From Streptococcus sanguinis (lineage in GTDB: Bacteria; Bacillota; Bacilli; Lactobacillales; Streptococcaceae), in assembly GCA_013378335.1 (NCBI GenBank), contig CP040556.1, positions 124,001 to 188,000 of the forward strand: a stretch of DNA of 64,000 nt, in the 5' to 3' direction. A model generated the notes under the pieces. That model did not search any database, had not been told where the DNA came from, and saw only the letters and a program-made list of their open reading frames with translations. This document shows positions 60,513 to 64,000 of this stretch, one piece after another. How positions within the stretch are numbered: the first letter of the stretch is position 1; each line of letters begins with the position of its first letter. A program made the translations under genes and the position numbers.

Positions 60513-60687
60513 GAGAGTGGCACAGAAATCGGTAATTCGTTAGAATTCGATTTCGTCGTCCCACCTCCGCACAGTTGAGTAGGGCTGTAAAAGCTGATGA
60601 AATCAGCGTAGTAGAGCCCACTCAACCACTGCGTCTTGCTCGACAATCCAAAGACAATTGAGAGGCTAGGACTTTTGTCCCAGCCTC
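60513..60687 (+). repeat. 175-bp dispersed repeat, copy 3
   Basis: Same element as at 41787 and 43106, starting 14 bases after the lipoprotein stop, with a GTGGCACAG in place of GTGGGACAG. It is about 17 kb from copy 2, so this is a genome-wide repeat and not a local duplication. It lies between convergent genes. Confidence 0.9.
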
Positions 60688-60695
60688 TTTCGTTT

Positions 60696-61673
60696 TTATT
60701 TTTGGATTTGCAGGAGTTCTTCGATTTCAGCCAGACTTTCAGCTTGCGAAATAGCACCGCGGAGCTTGGCTGCTCCGGCAGTACCGCGCAGATAGTGCGG
60801 AGCTAGGCCCCGGAATTCGCGAATAGCTACATATTCTCCTTTGAGGTTGACCAAGCGGGAGAGATGGTCGTGGGCGACTTTCATCTTGTCCTCAAAGCTG
60901 AGGTCTGGAAGGACTTCGCCAGTTTCAAAGTAGTGGTTGATTTGGTTAAAGAGATAAGGATTTCCCATAGCAGCTCGGCCTACCATAACAGCATCGGCGC
61001 CGACTTCCTCGATACGCTGTTTTGCGTCTTGTACATTCCGAATATCTCCGTTAGCGATGAAAGGAATCTTGGTCAGGGCTTGGGCTACATCGTGCAAGGT
61101 CTCAAGGTCAGCATGACCAGTATACATTTGCTCACGGGTGCGGCCGTGCATAGCCAGGGCTGAGACGCCAGCGGCTTCAGCTGCCAGAGCATTTTCTACA
61201 GCTAGTGAGCTGTCAGACCAGCCAGTCCGCATCTTGACTGTCAGAGGGATATCCAGAACGGACTGGACCTTGTTGATGATTTTATAGATTTTCTCAGGGT
61301 CCTTGAGCCATTTAGCTCCAGCTTCGTTTTTGACAATTTTATTGACCGGGCAGCCCATATTGATATCGACAATATCGGTTTTAGTGTTTTCTTGGATGAA
61401 TTCTGCTGCGCGAGCCAAACTGTCCTCGTCGCTACCGAAAAGCTGGATAGAAACAGGATTTTCTCCCTCATCAATATGGAGCATGTGGAGGGTTTTTTCG
61501 TTGTTATACTGGATGCCCTTGTCAGAGACCATTTCCATCACGACCAAGCCTGCTCCCAGCTCTTTGGCAATGGTCCGAAAAGCAGAGTTGGTTACACCGG
61601 CCATAGGCGCCAGAACTGTGCGGTTGGGGATTTCAACATTCCCAATCATAAAAGGGGTATTAAGATTTGTCAC
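60696..61673 (-). CDS. dus: tRNA-dihydrouridine synthase
   Basis: 325 residues. FMN-binding TIM barrel start [20 protein letters not shown]; catalytic Cys in [58 protein letters not shown] and [18 protein letters not shown] complete the FMN and tRNA sites. DusB-type. It overlaps hslO by 14 bases, a common streptococcal pair. Confidence 0.94.
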   Translation of the reverse strand: MTNLNTPFMIGNVEIPNRTVLAPMAGVTNSAFRTIAKELGAGLVVMEMVSDKGIQYNNEKTLHMLHIDEGENPVSIQLFGSDEDSLARAAEFIQENTKTDIVDINMGCPVNKIVKNEAGAKWLKDPEKIYKIINKVQSVLDIPLTVKMRTGWSDSSLAVENALAAEAAGVSALAMHGRTREQMYTGHADLETLHDVAQALTKIPFIANGDIRNVQDAKQRIEEVGADAVMVGRAAMGNPYLFNQINHYFETGEVLPDLSFEDKMKVAHDHLSRLVNLKGEYVAIREFRGLAPHYLRGTAGAAKLRGAISQAESLAEIEELLQIQK

Positions 61674-62532
61674 GAATCAGTTCCTCCAGGTCGTTTTGGT
61701 CAAAGTGATAGGCTGTCTGGCAGAATTGGCAGACGATTTCAGCTCCTTGGTCTTGGTCACGCATCTCTTCTAAGTCAGCCTTTGGCAGGGTAGCCAAGGC
61801 ATTCATGAAGCGCTCTTTACTGCAGTCGCACTGGAAGCGGATTTCCTCTTCAGACAAGCGTTTATAAGGCTCATCACCATAGATGGCAGCCAGCAGAGCT
61901 TCGATGTGGTCATCGGATTCCAGTAGTTTTGAGATAGCAGGCATTTCTTGAATCCGCTTCTCAAAGCGAGCAATTTCAGCTTCCTTAGCACCAGGCAGAA
62001 CTTGTACCAAGAAACCACCTGCAACTTTGACTTTATCATTTTCATTCAAGAGGACATTGAGACCAACAGCAGAAGGAGTTTGTTGGCTTTCGGTCAGGTA
62101 GAAGGCTAGGTCCTCGCCAATTTCCCCAGAGATGAGAGGGGTCATTGAGTTATACGGGTTGCCCGTACCATAGTCTGTGATGACGAGGAATTCTCCTTGG
62201 CCTACAAAAGGACCAACTAGAACCTCACCGGTGGCAGTCTTTTTTATATCTACACCGGGATTCTGTACATAGCCTTTGACATTGCCCTCGGTATCTGCCA
62301 CTGTGATGATAGCGCCTAGTGAGCTGGTCCCGAGGACCTTGACGGTAATCTTGGTCTGGCCTTTTTCATTTGCAGCTAAAATTTGACTGGCAATCAGTGT
62401 GCGGCCAAGTGCAACGGTAGAGCTTGCTTGAGTTTGATGTTTTTCTTGAGCGGTCCGAACCGTCTCTGTGCTATCCAGCACGTAAGCGCGGAAAGAACCA
62501 TTTTCTGAGATAGTTTTGATAATTTTGTCCAT
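61660..62532 (-). CDS. hslO: Hsp33 redox-regulated chaperone
   Basis: 290 residues. N-terminal start [20 protein letters not shown] is typical. The C-terminal zinc switch is intact: [10 protein letters not shown] (CxC) and [11 protein letters not shown] (CxxC). Under oxidative stress the cysteines form disulfides and release a holdase. Upstream gene of the hslO-dus pair. Confidence 0.95.
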   Translation of the reverse strand: MDKIIKTISENGSFRAYVLDSTETVRTAQEKHQTQASSTVALGRTLIASQILAANEKGQTKITVKVLGTSSLGAIITVADTEGNVKGYVQNPGVDIKKTATGEVLVGPFVGQGEFLVITDYGTGNPYNSMTPLISGEIGEDLAFYLTESQQTPSAVGLNVLLNENDKVKVAGGFLVQVLPGAKEAEIARFEKRIQEMPAISKLLESDDHIEALLAAIYGDEPYKRLSEEEIRFQCDCSKERFMNALATLPKADLEEMRDQDQGAEIVCQFCQTAYHFDQNDLEELIRDKS

Positions 62533-62584
62533 ACCTTTTATTTTAACACAAAATGGAAAAACAAGCGCGAGGATGCGCTTGTTT

Positions 62585-62635
62585 CAGACCGTAGACAAAC
62601 ATTCCAAATAGTGTTTGTCTTTTTCTGTTTGTCAG
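62585..62635. other. Hairpin between hslO and the IS1182-type transposase, possible IS end
   Basis: GACAAACA...TGTTTGTC pairing at about 62593-62618, followed by T-rich DNA and a further TGTTTGTC. It may be the transposase terminator or the terminal repeat; the other end of the element lies outside the window, so it cannot be decided. Confidence 0.4.
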
Positions 62636-62644
62636 GCTAAAATT

Positions 62645-64000
62645 TCATCTTTTGATTTCATCTTTTGATAGCATAATGGTCATTTGAACAAAATAAAAAG
62701 GCTTCCCCACCCTCATTTTTACTAGTTTTTTGAGATTCAAACACGCCAAAGTAAGCCCAACCTTATCTTCCATCTTGGACTTGCCTTTCTCTCTTGTATA
62801 ACGGAGGTTGTGGTATTCTTTAGCTGTCCCAAAGAGCCGCTCAATGGTTTCTTTGCGCTTCTTATAGAGCTCCTTCATCCCTCTTTGGTGTCGAATCTCT
62901 TCACAACATTCAAGCGCATCTTTCCATACATGTCTTGTGATGACTTTCTGCTGATTCTGGCTCTGGGTACAAACAGATAATAGGGGACAGGCGACACATA
63001 CTGTTGAATCACTCTTATACTCACGGTAGCCTGCTCGGGTCGTCGTGCGATAGGTTAACACTTGGTTCTCTGGACAGAGGTAACAGTCATAATAGGAATC
63101 ATAAACAAAATCATTGGGCCTTAAGTTCCCTTTTACACCCTTGGGGCGGGTATAAGGGAAGACAGGGGTAATCTCTCTGTCTAACAAAAATTTTGCAATA
63201 CTTGGGGTTTTATAACCTGCATCTGCGATGAGATAGGTTGGATGAAAAGGCTCAATCTTGGCAAAAAGGGCAGGGAAAGCCTGACTATCATGAACATTTC
63301 CTGCTTCAACCGTATAAGCCAAGGCCCAACCATGCTTATCACACGCTACTTGGGCAGAATAGGCAAAGACTTCCTTGTGTTCCCCCTTGTGGAACCAACC
63401 ACTCTCAGGATCTGTCCTTGAGATTTTCTTTTCCTTAGCCTCGCTTTCTTTTGCGGGCTTTAAGGGCTTTTTTTCGTGTTTTCTCCTATCTAAATCAATC
63501 TCAACTTCCAATTGCTCACTCATAAATGTAGCTTGTTGGGCAACCATTTCCTTATGATACTTGTGGCTGTTGGCTGCCGCTTTAATATGGGTTCCATCCA
63601 CAAATATCTCAGAAGGATCAATCAAACCAGCACATAAAGCTTGATGGAGTACGTGTGAAAATATCTCAGTAATCAGTGCTTTATCTTGAAAACGACGGCT
63701 GTAATTCTTTCCATATGTGGTAAAATGAGGCACCTTGTCATCCAAGCTTAGTCCAAGAAACCAACGATAAGCTACGTTTACTTCTATGTCTTTAATGGTT
63801 TGGCGCATGGAGCGAATGCCATAAAAACATTGAATCAAAGGAATTTTGACCAACATGACGGGATCTAGACTGGGACGACCCTGATCTGGGCTATAGGTTT
63901 CTTCAACCAAGTCATAGATAAAGTCAAAATCAACCTCCGCTTCCAATTGGCGAAGAAAGTGATCTTCTGGGACCAATTCGTCTATCGTATAGAAGCCATA
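62645..64000 (-). CDS. IS1182-family transposase, 5' end outside the window
   Basis: At least 451 codons, open to the window edge (GFYTIDELVPEDHFLRQLEA). DUF772-type N-terminal part: RPSLDPVMLVKIPLIQCFYGIRSMR and VNVAYRWFLGLSLDDKVP. DDE domain: FVDGTHIKAAAN (first Asp), YLIADAGYKTPSIAKFL (second Asp). A zinc-ribbon-like CVACPLLSVC follows, then the Glu region RKETIERLFGTAKEYHNLRY. No internal stop. The element's right or left end must lie between this gene and hslO. Confidence 0.92.
   Translation of the reverse strand, partial: YGFYTIDELVPEDHFLRQLEAEVDFDFIYDLVEETYSPDQGRPSLDPVMLVKIPLIQCFYGIRSMRQTIKDIEVNVAYRWFLGLSLDDKVPHFTTYGKNYSRRFQDKALITEIFSHVLHQALCAGLIDPSEIFVDGTHIKAAANSHKYHKEMVAQQATFMSEQLEVEIDLDRRKHEKKPLKPAKESEAKEKKISRTDPESGWFHKGEHKEVFAYSAQVACDKHGWALAYTVEAGNVHDSQAFPALFAKIEPFHPTYLIADAGYKTPSIAKFLLDREITPVFPYTRPKGVKGNLRPNDFVYDSYYDCYLCPENQVLTYRTTTRAGYREYKSDSTVCVACPLLSVCTQSQNQQKVITRHVWKDALECCEEIRHQRGMKELYKKRKETIERLFGTAKEYHNLRYTREKGKSKMEDKVGLTLACLNLKKLVKMRVGKPFYFVQMTIMLSKDEIKR

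Noticed and set aside
41787..60687. 175-bp repeats as CRISPR or as insertion sequences
   Set aside because: Only three widely spaced copies, no short repeat/spacer pattern and no transposase; a small non-coding repeat fits better. No CRISPR array was seen anywhere in the window.

Overview
The window looks like chromosomal DNA of a viridans Streptococcus, most likely the Sanguinis/Mitis group. This rests on gene content and order: mutL-ruvA-tag-cinA-recA-spx, ireB-ruvX-DUF1292, cls-(small competence-type ORF)-nrdD-nrdG, a wzg-wzh-wzd-wze capsule/receptor-polysaccharide cluster, rpmG-secE-nusG, rpsB-tsf, ctsR-clpC and dusB-hslO. SigA-type promoters, strong Shine-Dalgarno sites and a ComX-type box support it. 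Species was inferred from synteny and not confirmed by a search.

Layout. 1-4.8 kb: end of a LytTR regulator gene, mutL, an HTH/RDD membrane-protein pair on the minus strand, ruvA and tag. 4.8-9.6 kb: an AT-rich accessory island. It holds an Rgg-family regulator, a divergent 29-codon peptide gene ending in PWWWPWW behind an inverted-repeat promoter, a lactococcin-972-like bacteriocin gene, and its DUF1430-type membrane protein, ABC ATPase and a small anchored protein. This quorum-controlled, streptococcin-like locus is the most interesting system in the window. Both the regulator and the bacteriocin gene carry a one-base shift in a mononucleotide run. 9.8-19.7 kb: core genes (cinA, recA, spx, two paralogous DUF1307 lipoproteins, ireB, ruvX, folC, cls). 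19.7-21.1 kb: a complete ISL3-family IS with an 8-bp target duplication, inserted in the arm of the cls terminator. 21.2-27.3 kb: a Ccs4-like small ORF with a competence box, a membrane protein, and nrdD/nrdG flanking two tandem acetyltransferases. 27.4-41.8 kb: a Wzy-type polysaccharide cluster of 14 genes, followed by an acyltransferase. 43.3-46.6 kb: an RluA-type pseudouridine synthase and pbp2A (frameshifted). 46.6-55 kb: translation, transcription and protein quality control genes plus tRNA-Cys. 55-62.5 kb: a DUF4272 gene (amber), an ECF S component with a DUF4430 lipoprotein, a NAD-salvage set nadR-pnuC(amber)-Nudix regulator, a lipoprotein, dusB and hslO. 62.6 kb to the end: an IS1182-type transposase running off the window.

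Other themes. Three near-identical 175-bp repeats lie just downstream of genes in the same orientation. Several conserved genes are broken by single changes: four one-base indels in mononucleotide runs, and three in-frame TAG codons with conserved reading frame beyond them. They are either real decay in this strain or consensus errors, and should be checked before any loss of function is claimed.
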